In this document: positions 39,090-48,850 of the stretch, in pieces
Layout: every line of letters begins with the position of its first letter
Numbering within the stretch: the first letter of the stretch is position 1
NCBI GenBank assembly: GCA_032622095.1
Contig: CP136066.1
Coordinates: forward strand, 232,568,961-232,632,960
Origin: Siphonodentalium dalli
Lineage: Eukaryota; Mollusca; Scaphopoda; Gadilida; Siphonodentaliidae
Reading direction: 5' to 3'
DNA: 64,000 nt
Translations under genes and position numbers: made by a program
The notes under the pieces: model-generated
Database searches by the model: none
What the model saw: the letters and a program-made list of their open reading frames with translations, nothing else
Told to the model about the DNA's origin: nothing

Positions 39090-40403
39090 TCATTTGCCAC
39101 CAGGATCCCAAGGCCATTTCTCTGGAGATCCTGCTTTATTTCTAGACCGTGCAGGCATCATGGTCATTAGTGGGTCACCTTTCGGCTGGTAGCTTGGCAA
39201 GGGAACATGACATGGGCTGCGTTCTGGACTGCTCCCAAATTGAGGCAGTTCTGTATCCAAATATATATTGCTGCCATGCATTACATGTATTCGGACATTA
39301 TTTTCTGTCTTCAGCACAGTGCCGTCTTCGTGCTCATCATACTGTTGATTGTGATTATGGCACGGCTCCTCCTGTTGACCATGTGATATTGGCAGTGCAC
39401 AGAGACTATCTTCTGGACTGCCATGACATAATTTATGGTTCGGCTGGTCATGATCATCTAGTACTGGTGACAACACATCACTCGTGGTTGCGAGATGCTT
39501 CATATTTTGCTCTGGTGATTCATTGTCGAAGAGCGTCGCCTTGTTCATATGACCCACATTTTCATCAGAAGAGTCAAAGGAAACCGGACTTAGAACTGTT
39601 GAAACAGCATCTAAGACCTTAACGGGTGACTCCAGAACTGTTGGAGCAGCGTCTGAGATGTTAGTGGATGTTTCCAGGACCGCCGAATCAGCATCATGAA
39701 AGCCTGATGTGATCGAATATATGGTAGAGTCAAAGCCAATTTTCTCGAATTCAAGGAAGGATGTATCGCCATCGGATGTCAAAGAATCAAACTGTGTGAG
39801 AAGAGGGATCTGGGCGTCTCTCAGGTCGCCTCTGTCTCCACCTGGCCATCCTTGCTGCTGAAGCAGAACTGCATCCTCTTCATCTTCTGAATAATCTATT
39901 GAACTCAGCTCCAGAGAAACGCTATCGTCCCATTCTAGAATGATATCATAAATCGGCGACTCTTCATCTTGTAAGAAGCTTGTGTTGGCATCGTGGTTGA
40001 TATATGTCTCATCCGGCGATAGTGGTTTATGCTGAACTGCATTTCCTGAATAGAATGCATACTCATCTGGGGTCAGGAGTTGCATGTCTATTTCAGACTG
40101 TACCTTCGGCAGTTTGTCGGACAAGGTTGTCAGTTCCTGCACCAGTGTCCCTGGTTCTTCACTGTTGGTAAATGGCCCAGACGCAGAATCATTTACCTCC
40201 AATGCTAAAGCGGGTGTCGGCCTAATAGGAGGACTCGTGGTTGTTGGAGCTTCAGTCTTCCACTCAGAGCTGGGATACATCAGAGTTGGATCGAGAGACT
40301 CAGATCTGGATGTCAATGTTTCTGGCAATGGCGAATTTGGGACATCATAGTCTCGGAAATCGAGACGGGGAGGATCCCTGTGCATTGAAGAAGACCCGGG
40401 CAA
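39090..40403 (-). CDS. Unrecognised protein, C-terminal part (437 aa from first Met)
   Basis: Continues the upstream 790-aa ORF in the -1 frame. The frame is open from 40724, overlapping the upstream ORF by about 163 nt. Before its first Met it encodes GSPIELVGEEVADN, which parallels GSPIDLDREEVADN at residues 601-614 of the upstream ORF. After its first Met it encodes another copy of the DPPRLDFRDYDVPNSP motif. It therefore belongs to the same ancestral protein. The rest is acidic and Ser/Thr/Pro-rich with short internal repeats (DAVSTVLSPV, DAAPTVLESPV). No enzyme motif, zinc knuckle or membrane segment. Whether it is expressed by -1 frameshifting or is cut off by mutation is unresolved. 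Confidence 0.6.
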   Translation of the reverse strand: MPGSSSMHRDPPRLDFRDYDVPNSPLPETLTSRSESLDPTLMYPSSEWKTEAPTTTSPPIRPTPALALEVNDSASGPFTNSEEPGTLVQELTTLSDKLPKVQSEIDMQLLTPDEYAFYSGNAVQHKPLSPDETYINHDANTSFLQDEESPIYDIILEWDDSVSLELSSIDYSEDEEDAVLLQQQGWPGGDRGDLRDAQIPLLTQFDSLTSDGDTSFLEFEKIGFDSTIYSITSGFHDADSAVLETSTNISDAAPTVLESPVKVLDAVSTVLSPVSFDSSDENVGHMNKATLFDNESPEQNMKHLATTSDVLSPVLDDHDQPNHKLCHGSPEDSLCALPISHGQQEEPCHNHNQQYDEHEDGTVLKTENNVRIHVMHGSNIYLDTELPQFGSSPERSPCHVPLPSYQPKGDPLMTMMPARSRNKAGSPEKWPWDPGGK

Positions 40404-40561
40404 CCATTCTTCTGAGGGTGGATCACTCTGCGCCGAAGAAGTTTGTCGAGAATCTTTGCCGACCTGGAGCTTTGTGACTATATTATTGTCAGCTACTTCT
40501 TCCCCAACTAATTCAATTGGGCTGCCCTCTACTCTCTTATTTCCATGTGCCGACTTGATGG

Positions 40562-42934
40562 CTATTGTTGACGGCTGATTTCCAGGACTGCCGTTTTGGA
40601 TGCCATCTTTTCTGATAATCCGCCTTGTAGCAACTTTTTGACAAGTAAGTCCGATTGTTTGGAGGTTGGCTGGTTGTAGGCCACTTGCCCTGCCATAGTG
40701 TCTTCTGGTGTGTTGACCGTTTGACTAGGATGGCAATCTGCAGGAACACTGTCGGTCTCTATGGAACTCGTCCATAATGGTTGGTCATGTGCGGCCATTC
40801 TGGATGCCATCTGTCTCGAAGACTTGGGAGACCTTTCTTCTGAGGGCGATACTGGAACATCATAATCTCGGAAATCGAGACGGGGATGATTTATCTGTAT
40901 CGAAGACTTGGGAGACATTTCTTCTGAGGGCGATACTGGAACATCATAATCTCGGAAATCGAGACGGGGATGATTTATCTGTATCGAAGACTTGGGAGAC
41001 ATTTCTTCTGAGGGCGATACTGGAACCTCAATGTCTCGAGAATCAAGACGGGGAGGATCTCTCTGCGCCGAAGAAGTTTGTGAGGCTTTACTGTTGTCCG
41101 CCACCTCTTCCCTATCTAAATCAATTGGACTGCCCCTCGCTCTCTCATGCCCATATGCCGAGTCAGTGGTTATCCTCCACGATTGGTCCATAGCGACCGT
41201 TTTGGATGCCATCTTTTCTGTCAATTGATTTGAAGTTTCGAATGGAGGCATGTGAATGTGTGCCCCCAGTGCATCTATGCTCTCCAAAGCTGGTTGGCGA
41301 TGGGTGGATGTCCTCTTGGAGTTTCCATATTTGTCTCCAATATATGATGACTGGTCTTGGACGGCCATTTTGGATGTCCTCCTGGAATTTGCATCTTTGG
41401 AACATCCACTAATGGAAAAATTCAGTTCACGTAAGGTGGACGCTAAGCCATACAGTCTTCGACTTCCAAAATAGCCCTTCTTAGCATAGTCTTCAATCAA
41501 TTCTCGTACTTCTTTCGCAACCCTGATTGACTCTTGCAGCTCGACTCGGAAATAACTTCTCAGCCTTTGGGTGATCATTTTCTTCATGGTAGAATCCTCA
41601 TCTTCCCCTTTAGTTGAATTCCTGTATATATTTTGGAACTTCGCTTGGACTAGACGGACAACGGAATGGGTCTGTCGCCATTCTTCTTGTGCCTTATCTC
41701 CAAGTTTACCAATTCGCTCGAGCTCGATCTTCAAGTTAGCTTTTGGGAGTTTCATCGGCTTATCATATTCACGAAAATCGTCCAAGAGGTCCCACATCTC
41801 ACTCTTAGCTCTGTAATATTCTTCTAGAATATTTCCCTTCTCCGACTCGAGTTCTTTTAGAAAGCAAACTACATTGTATAGGACTGGACAGCCGATATTT
41901 CGGGCATGTACATACTCATCCACAAAGTCCCGCACCTCCTTCCGAAGACCACGTGACTCTTGCTCCTCTTTTTGAAAACACGTTCTGTGCTTCCCAAACT
42001 GGATGTCATCTATCTCTTGGACCATCTCATGTCTCCATTCCTCATCCTTTCGCTCACGTCTTGGTTTATTGTGGGATTCTCTCTTGCCAATGGGTTTCAC
42101 TGAGGGTGATTCGATGGGCTTGTCACAATGCCCAACTGAGGGGTAATGATTTTCCAAACTGGAAATCTCTTTATAAAACAACAGTATTTTGGAGTTTATG
42201 TCCCTCCACTTTTGTTCTTTCCTATTCCTGAATTGAATCTTTTGCACGACGATTTTCCTTTTGTTCTCGGCTTCCTGATAACCCATATGTTGGTCAAAAT
42301 TGCCTATAACCTCCCAGTAAATATCTACAATATCCCCGTCTGACAATTCACGGTGAGCTTCCCTCCTCTCACGCCGTAGGTTGATCATGGTGAGTTGCAC
42401 GCTCCTTTCACACAAGCCCCTATGAACATAGTCTACAATTAAGTCCCACGTTTTGTTTGTAAGACTGTCTGACTCGAGTTCCTCTTCTTGAAAACGCTCT
42501 TTCTCATATTTGGACCGGATGTAGATTATTTCTTCCATAATTATGAGTTTCCCTTTCGCAGTTTCATTCTGTGATTTTAGCTGTTCTTCCATGGCTTTAT
42601 AATTTGATTGTATTTGGTCTTCACTTGGTGGTGGGTCGCTTGTTAATGGTACTTTGCCAGGAGGCTTTTCAAATCCAGTTGGCTTTGGCATGTGCACAGC
42701 ATCGGCCATGGGCTGCTGACAATACCCAGTCGAAAACTCCGGACTATACCGGGGATTGATGGAATATGGCACACCTGGTGGATAATAACCTGGTGCTTGA
42801 GCTGGCCATGGATTATACCCGTGCCCGTATGGTGACGGGTATGGATTCTGTGGATATCCTGGACTTTGTTGTGGGTTGAAGCCATACATGGGAGTTTGAC
42901 CTGGTAGGTTGCGACCTTGATTAGTACTGGACAT
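40562..42934 (-). CDS. Unrecognised protein of the LTR element (790 aa)
   Basis: I do not recognise the family. Residues 1-75 are rich in Pro, Tyr, Gly and Gln (QQSPGYPQNPYPSPYG). Residues about 110-505 are charged and helical and contain three copies of a module of about 50 residues: 147-190 (RFQEEELESDSLTNK...DYVHRG), 319-362 (CFQKEEQESRGLRKE...EYVHAR) and 461-505 (YFRVELQESIRVAKE...DYAKKG). Residues 626-710 are three tandem copies of a 28-residue repeat (PRLDFRDYDVPVSPSEEMSP). No CCHC knuckle, aspartic protease, RT or integrase. A Pro-rich head with a helical middle could be a very diverged Gag or a captured host gene. It ends in TAG at 40562, where the frame shifts relative to the rest of the gene. 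Confidence 0.75.
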   Translation of the reverse strand: MSSTNQGRNLPGQTPMYGFNPQQSPGYPQNPYPSPYGHGYNPWPAQAPGYYPPGVPYSINPRYSPEFSTGYCQQPMADAVHMPKPTGFEKPPGKVPLTSDPPPSEDQIQSNYKAMEEQLKSQNETAKGKLIIMEEIIYIRSKYEKERFQEEELESDSLTNKTWDLIVDYVHRGLCERSVQLTMINLRRERREAHRELSDGDIVDIYWEVIGNFDQHMGYQEAENKRKIVVQKIQFRNRKEQKWRDINSKILLFYKEISSLENHYPSVGHCDKPIESPSVKPIGKRESHNKPRRERKDEEWRHEMVQEIDDIQFGKHRTCFQKEEQESRGLRKEVRDFVDEYVHARNIGCPVLYNVVCFLKELESEKGNILEEYYRAKSEMWDLLDDFREYDKPMKLPKANLKIELERIGKLGDKAQEEWRQTHSVVRLVQAKFQNIYRNSTKGEDEDSTMKKMITQRLRSYFRVELQESIRVAKEVRELIEDYAKKGYFGSRRLYGLASTLRELNFSISGCSKDANSRRTSKMAVQDQSSYIGDKYGNSKRTSTHRQPALESIDALGAHIHMPPFETSNQLTEKMASKTVAMDQSWRITTDSAYGHERARGSPIDLDREEVADNSKASQTSSAQRDPPRLDSRDIEVPVSPSEEMSPKSSIQINHPRLDFRDYDVPVSPSEEMSPKSSIQINHPRLDFRDYDVPVSPSEERSPKSSRQMASRMAAHDQPLWTSSIETDSVPADCHPSQTVNTPEDTMAGQVAYNQPTSKQSDLLVKKLLQGGLSEKMASKTAVLEISRQQ
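40804..41055 (-). repeat. 84-bp tandem repeat within the ORF, three copies
   Basis: Three nearly identical 84-bp units encode the 28-residue PRLDFRDYDVPVSPSEEMSP repeat. A further diverged copy sits near 40340-40390 in the downstream ORF. Confidence 0.9.
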
Positions 42935-45488
42935 CTCAATTGAACCCGAACCTAAATAAATCAGGCGTCACAGGCTTATCAATTAATTTATTCCAGTCTG
43001 ACCAATCGAGCGTCACGGTATATAAATACCCAATTCCAAGCGTTTCAGAGTATGATTGGCAAATCAATTGATTAGTGCACTAGCAATAGTGCAATACTAC
43101 AAGTGATTTGCCCTATAAACTTCTGAAAACTTTGTAGGTACTTTTAATTTATTTATATCCATTTAAATCAATACACAAAGAAAAAAAACAATTGAATATT
43201 CCAACAAGCAATCTGAGCAGCTATCTTATGAATAAATAATATATAATGCAATTTCAACAGGAATGATTGAACACAATCCGAGGTTCCAAACAATCATTCC
43301 CAGCAAATCTGCATCAGGAAAATACACAACAGGGCTCAGAAAACTTAAGCAATATTCCTAAGAGAACAAAAAATAATGGAAATAAATATACCTATTCTGA
43401 TACACTAAACATGGAAATTATCACACAGAGCATACATAACTTATACTATTTAATAGAAAGCAATTAATTTAATACTGTGTAAATGTGTATCAGAAATTTA
43501 CAAAAATTAATACATATCATCAGTGTCTCCAAAGTAAATTTAACTTGTACAGAGAACCTGATCACAGTGACAAAAATATATGAAACAAAAACCAATTACA
43601 TTTAGGTTAATCAGCTCTGAAAGTAAACATAACTTATATTGGCAAGCTGATTGCAAAACTACTGGTAGATAAAGTGAATCAATGTGTATCAATTTAACTA
43701 CAAGATATTATTAGATATAGGCTGGCTTAATCCAGTCCGCTTCTTATGATATGAGAGTAATTTCTCTGGAAGAACGGCAGGATTATGTAAGTAATTAAGG
43801 TATTGAACGGTTATGCCCGCATCAATTTCTAAATTTGAAGTTGATCATTGAATGAACAAGAACTATAGGTACACGTATAACTTATACATGTACAACAAAT
43901 GAACAACCGATGACACAATGAAATATGTATTCAGTCAGAGAGTTGTGGAAATATAGAACTTAATAGAAGAAGTTGTATATATGGGAACTATGAACCAATT
44001 CAGAAACATATGGAAAATGCCTACTCAAAATACTACAAAAATATAACTTTATCTGATAGGCTACACACAAATAATTAATTCATTCATCAAAAATAACCAC
44101 ATACAAAATACTAATGAAAAAATATGCATATATCATAGATGTGTATATAATTTATTGAAAAATAAATCAGGGTCTCATAAGTTAATAAGCTTATGCAGAG
44201 AAACTGATCACATTGACATTAGAAATATAATAAATCAGTGTCTCAAAAGTAAATATACTCATACAGAGAAACTAATCACAATGACATGAAAATATATAAA
44301 TAAATACGAAACTACAATAAATTATTACCCAACTTTGAATTAAACGAGAAAACTCGCCTTAATTTATCAAAAGATCTGACTCAAATGTCAAAAGATGTGG
44401 AACTCTAAGTTGAGCTGACAGAGCTGTGTCTTATAATTGTGAAATGTCCATTATGAAATCGGACATTTGACATCAGCTGGAACAAGTAGTTTCATACTGA
44501 TTTTACAAGAATTTCCTTTCAGTTCAGTACTGGTTGAGCTGGTTTAATTAATATGTTTATACTGGAAGCTGTTCAATTTAGTATATGAGCTGTTGAAGTT
44601 GATCAAATTACTGTCAAATTTTAACTCCGGATATGTTGATATCTGCATAAGGATGAACATGTAATTTTCAGGCTGCTTGGTTATCCATATTCAAATTAAA
44701 CGAGTGGCTCGCGTTAATCTATTAAAAGTCAAGAGCATGAAAATCATGTTGAGTCAACATTGAGAAATGTTGATGTCCAATTTAAACTCAGATATCTGAC
44801 ATCAAGTTGAACAAGAAATTTCAGGCTGCTTTCAAAGTTTGTCAAGAATTTTATTTCAGTTGAATCGTGGTTGAGCTGATATCATGAAAATTGTCCAATT
44901 TGTTGGGAACTGCCAAATTTATATTTTTAACACTGGTGTTTCACTGGTATGACATCTAAATTGGTTTGATGGGAGGAACAGAACTAATTGTGTTGATAAT
45001 TGATGAGCTGTGGTATGTTCAAATCATCTGGCAGATTGAACTACATTGTGATTGACATTTTGTGTAAAAATTAGGTAAGTTTATCTGACCGTAATTCTGT
45101 TGACACTGGGCAGCGAAGTTGTTCAAACACCTTCCTCTCTCCCCTGTCTTCAAAAATTGGCCAGCTAGCTGTGGTGAAGAATTGATGTCCGGAAACTGTA
45201 TTTTACGTGTGGTCTATTTTTAGACCACCGCGGATTTTGAAGAAAACGGCAGCACAAATGTCGAATTCACACATTTCAACATGTTGTCATAAATGCAAAG
45301 CAATCATAACATGAACTATATATGTGTAGAAACATTCTCATTGTTCAAAAACAACCGAACTCTGAAAGTATAATCTTCAGGAACGGAAAAACATGACGAA
45401 AATGGCAGAAATTCACAAGTAATTTTTTACGAAATTTTTCACATCATAATACACTTCTCCGCGTGGATCCGTGGTTGCTTCGTCGCCA
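42935..45488. other. 2.5-kb AT-rich leader of the LTR element
   Basis: No ORF of note. It contains degenerate internal duplications. A piece of about 70 bp with TCAGTGTCTC and GATCACA occurs near 43520, 44165 and 44235. A longer one beginning with AATTAAACGAG occurs at 44339 and 44693. It could hold packaging or splicing signals; none is recognised. Confidence 0.55.
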
Positions 45489-45507
45489 ATCCCATCCTCG
45501 TCGCCAA
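45489..45507 (-). other. Primer-binding site candidate
   Basis: Immediately inside the 5' LTR the minus strand reads TTGGCGACGAGGATGGGAT. PBSs begin TGG, complementary to the CCA tail of a tRNA; TGGCGAC is what an arginine-type tRNA 3' end would give in elements such as 412, but the exact tRNA is not determined. A second TTGGCGACGA lies about 20 bases further in. Confidence 0.6.
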
Positions 45508-45721
45508 TGAAACCAAAACAGGAATCTATATTCATGTTTAGACATAGTTTATTCTATCATACATTGTCACAATTCATTATAATCAAGATGTCAGCCAAAT
45601 AGGTGTTGTCTCGTTCGTGTCCAGTTCTGTTCTGTCCTTTGCGATAGCTGGGAGTGACGTCACATCCTCGGGTGCACTCGTACCGGATAACCGGTACTCT
45701 TCGGGACCTAAAACCGCTACA
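45508..45721 (-). repeat. 5' LTR (right in window)
   Basis: Same 214 bp as the left LTR apart from one base. Transcription on the minus strand would start here. Promoter-proximal TGACGTCA lies at 45655-45662. Confidence 0.93.
45655..45662. promoter_or_regulatory. CRE-like palindrome TGACGTCA in the 5' LTR
   Basis: Perfect consensus cAMP-response element, the binding site of CREB/ATF proteins, about 60 bp into the LTR in the transcribed direction. Also present in the other LTR at 38115-38122. Its position fits a U3 enhancer; activity is inferred. Confidence 0.5.
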
Positions 45722-45757
45722 CTGTGTTTGTGACATGATTATTGCACTTTCACTTTC

Positions 45758-45796
45758 CTGTGATTACCTGTGATTACCTGTGTGATTACCTGTGAT
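45758..45796 (-). repeat. 3'-terminal short tandem repeat of the CR1-like element
   Basis: About four copies of GTAATCACAG (plus strand CTGTGATTAC) at the 3' end, like the terminal microsatellites of CR1/L2-type retrotransposons. The LTR element lies about 30 bp further on. Confidence 0.7.
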
Positions 45797-45904
45797 CTTC
45801 GGTCTTCTTATAAGCCTAGAGGCTTGTGTTGACCTCTTCGTTAGTTCCAAATACTTTTGTAACTATCTGTGGCGTTTTGGCGACGTGCTTGTATTTACAG
45901 TGCA

Positions 45905-48850
45905 TTACAATCGTTTTTTTGGTTTTTCATTATTGAATTTAAAATAAAATTTGTTGGGCCTTCCTCTCCAGGTGTCGTTCAGAATTGATTTGAATTCATT
46001 GACATCTGTCGCTCCCGTACATAACTCGGCCAGGCTGTTCCAACAGTTTGTGCTGCGAGGTACAAAGCTGTTGGCTGATGTATTGTTCTTGTGGATTTCT
46101 TTTTGTAGTTTGTCTTTGTGTCCTCTTGTGGTTGTTGAGTATGATTTTTATGCTGATGGTAGGACTACTGTATCTATTTTGTTTATTACTTTAAACATTT
46201 GTATCATATCGCACCTTTCTCGACGGTATTGGAGTGTCGGTAGTCAAAGATGTTTATTTCTTCCCTCGTTGTCTTGATACTGCATATTGTTGGTAGTTGT
46301 CAGTTTAGTGGATCTTCTCTGGACGCTTTCGATTAATATCTGGTGTTTTCGTAGGTGCGGGTTCCATATTGATGAGGCATACTCGACCATTGGTCTAATG
46401 AGGGATTTATATAGAATCTTTAGCATGTTGTCATCTATGTAGTTGAAGGATCTTCTAATTAGTCCTATTCTTTGATTCGCTTTGTTGACTGATGTTGATA
46501 TGTGTGAGTTGAAAGATAGTGCTGAGTCAAATATAACGCCAATGTCCTTCTCAGATTCAGTTGGTTGGATTTGTATTTCTTTATTTGCTTCTTTTATGTC
46601 GTAGCTGAATTTTGGGTTTTCTCGTCCTATATGGAGTACTTTGCATTTGGCTGCATTGAATCTCAGGAGCCATCTTTCTGACCAATCTGATAGTGTATCA
46701 AGGTCTTGTTGGAGTCTCATTTTGTCTTGGATATCCTTGATATCTGTGTATATTTTTGTGTCATCGGCGAACAGTTTGCATTGCGATTTGATGTTTTGGG
46801 TTATATCATTGATATATATGAGGAATAGTGTTGGTCCCAACACTTAGCCCTGGGGGATTCCGCTGGTTACATCTGATTTTGCTGATAGTTTTCCGTTTAC
46901 TCTAACCGATTGTTTCCTTCCTGTTAGGAAGTTGTTTAGCCATCGATGTACATTTCCTTGGATCTTGTTTGCGTGTAGTTTTGCCATGAGTCTTCTGTGC
47001 GGTACTGTATCGAACGCCTTTCGGAAGTCAAGGTATATAATATCGATGCTTCTACCTTCGTCGATGTATGATGTAAGGTCGTCTTGAACTTCCAGTAGTT
47101 GTGAGACGCAGGATCTTTTTGCCCCAAAGCCATGTTGGTTATCTGTAAACAATTCGTTTTCTTCTAAGTACTCCATGATGTTATCCCTTACTATTTTTTC
47201 CATTAGTTTACATATGATGCTCGTGAGGCTGACGGGTCTATAGTTCTCGGCTTTCTTCTTGTTTCCTTTCTTGAATATTGGGCATACAGTAGCATTTCTC
47301 CAATCTGTTGGAACCTCCCCCGTGGCTATTGATCTTTTAAAAAGGTATGTCATAGCAGGACAGATACTGCTTGCAGCTTCTTTCAGAACTCGAGGATGCA
47401 ATTTGTCTTCTCCTGGAGATTTTGACGTATCCAGTTCGAGCAGGTGTCTCATTACAATTTCTTCGTTCACAACTATATCTTTTAGCTCGACACTGTTTTC
47501 TACCTCAATTTCTCTGGGAAGAGGATCCTTTGCATCTCCTTCAATGGTATAGACACTGCTGAAGTATCTATTTAAAATTTCTGCCTTTTCTGCATCTTCA
47601 CTGCTGATTGTTCCATCGTCTCTCTGTATATCCCCCATCCCTGCTTTGACTTTTGTTTTGCTTCGTATGTAGTTCCAAAATGTCTTCGGGTCACTTTTGA
47701 TACTCTCGGCTAGTTTTTTCTCATAGTTTTTGCGTGCTATTCTGCATTCCCGTGTTGCTTTATTTCTTGCTTGAATGTATTCTCTGTATTTTGATTCCTT
47801 CTTGCTGTAGATATATTTTTTCCACTTTTGGTGCTTCTCCTTAACTGCCTTCAGTGCTGATACTGTCATCGATTTTTGCTTCTTGGTGCTTGACTTCATG
47901 ACTGATGTTGGTATGTGTTTATTTGATGCTTCCAGTAATCTCTCTTTCAGACGGAGCCATAGGGATTCTACTGTCATTTCATCATCTTCCTCCCATCTTC
48001 CATTCAGTTCCTCACGTAGTGCCTCATAGTCTCCTTTATGATATTGTGGTCTGTTGACATCCTCTTCCACTCCATCTGCATAGCATACAAAATCAAATAG
48101 TAGCATGTGGTGGTCACTCTTGCCTAATGGAGGTAAATGTTTCAGATCTGATATCATTAGTTCTTCGTTCGTGAAGATGAGATCTAACAGTGATTCTTGT
48201 TGTCCTTCTCTCTGTCTTGTTGGATCTCTTACGTGTTGGTAAATCCCTGCATCCCCGAATTTTTCTAGGAAGTCAAATTCATCGCTAGTTTCTGATGTGC
48301 TGCATGTGTTGGTTTCCCAGTCTATCTCTTTGTAGTTGAAGTCACCACATACCAGCATATGAGAGTCCTTTCTCCTTGTGGCGGTGCATAAGATCTTATT
48401 TGTTTTCTTATTTTTGTCACTGTTGTTTGATGGACTTCTGTATACGCATCCGATTAGGAGGTTGTCTTCTGTGTTGAGTTTTATGCCACACCAAACTGAT
48501 TCAACTCCTTCACTGGTTGTAAGATCTTCCACGATATTGGCTTTCAAGGTTTTAGTGACATAGATTGCAACCCCTCTTCCTGATCCTAATTCATTTATGA
48601 ACATCTCATATCCTTGTAATTCAAACTCTTCTGGTTGTAAATTTTTGGCATTTTTTGGTGTTATTTCTGTAAGTAAGAGCACGTCAGGTGATTCTTTTCC
48701 AATTAGAGCTGCTAATTCGTCTCTCTTGTTCAGCAGTGAGTCTACATTTGAATAGGCGACTTTAATTGACCTGTCCTGTTTCTGGTTAAAAATATTTGTA
48801 TTTACATCAATTTTGGCAGCATCTTTCCGGTTAAAATCTTTAAAATTCCT
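45905..48850 (-). pseudogene. CR1-like ORF2: endonuclease and reverse transcriptase, three stops
   Basis: Single reading frame of about 980 codons, interrupted only by point stops: TAA at 46841-46843, TGA at 46244-46246 and TAA at 46148-46150. The C-terminus ends with a TAA at 45905-45907. Endonuclease motifs are present: LLLTEI, GCVYRSPS, GDFNY and SDHHML. RT motifs are present: NYRPVSLTS, QHGFGAKRSC, YLDFRKAFDTVPH, SGIPQG then the stop then VLGPTLFLIYIND, LFADDTKIY and KCKVLHIG. The first stop falls between IPQG and VLGP, where a serine is normal. The frame is open upstream of the first Met (48682) to overlap the ORF1 end (GACSV is not seen; instead AYSNVDSLLNKRDELAAL leads in). There is no frameshift, so inactivation is recent. 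Confidence 0.9.

Larger units (their letters stand above)
37968..45721 (-). mobile_element. 7.75-kb non-autonomous LTR retrotransposon
   Basis: Two direct repeats of 214 bp (37968-38181 and 45508-45721) start TG, end CA and differ at one base. Both flanks carry CTGT (37964-37967 and 45722-45725). Read on the minus strand, the right LTR is 5' and is followed by a primer-binding-like TTGGCGACGAGGATGGGAT. The left LTR is 3' and is preceded by GGGGGAA, a polypurine tract. The interior holds one long unrecognised gene and about 2.5 kb of AT-rich leader, with no protease, RT, RNase H or integrase motifs. It therefore resembles the large non-autonomous derivatives known from plants, but with a coding gene. 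The near-identity of the LTRs means insertion is recent. Confidence 0.9.

Noticed and set aside
39149-39622. 157-codon plus-strand ORF
   Set aside because: Shadow of the minus-strand 437-codon ORF; composition is not protein-like.
40562-42934. Naming the 790-aa protein as Gag
   Set aside because: No zinc knuckle, major homology region or neighbouring protease; left as unrecognised.
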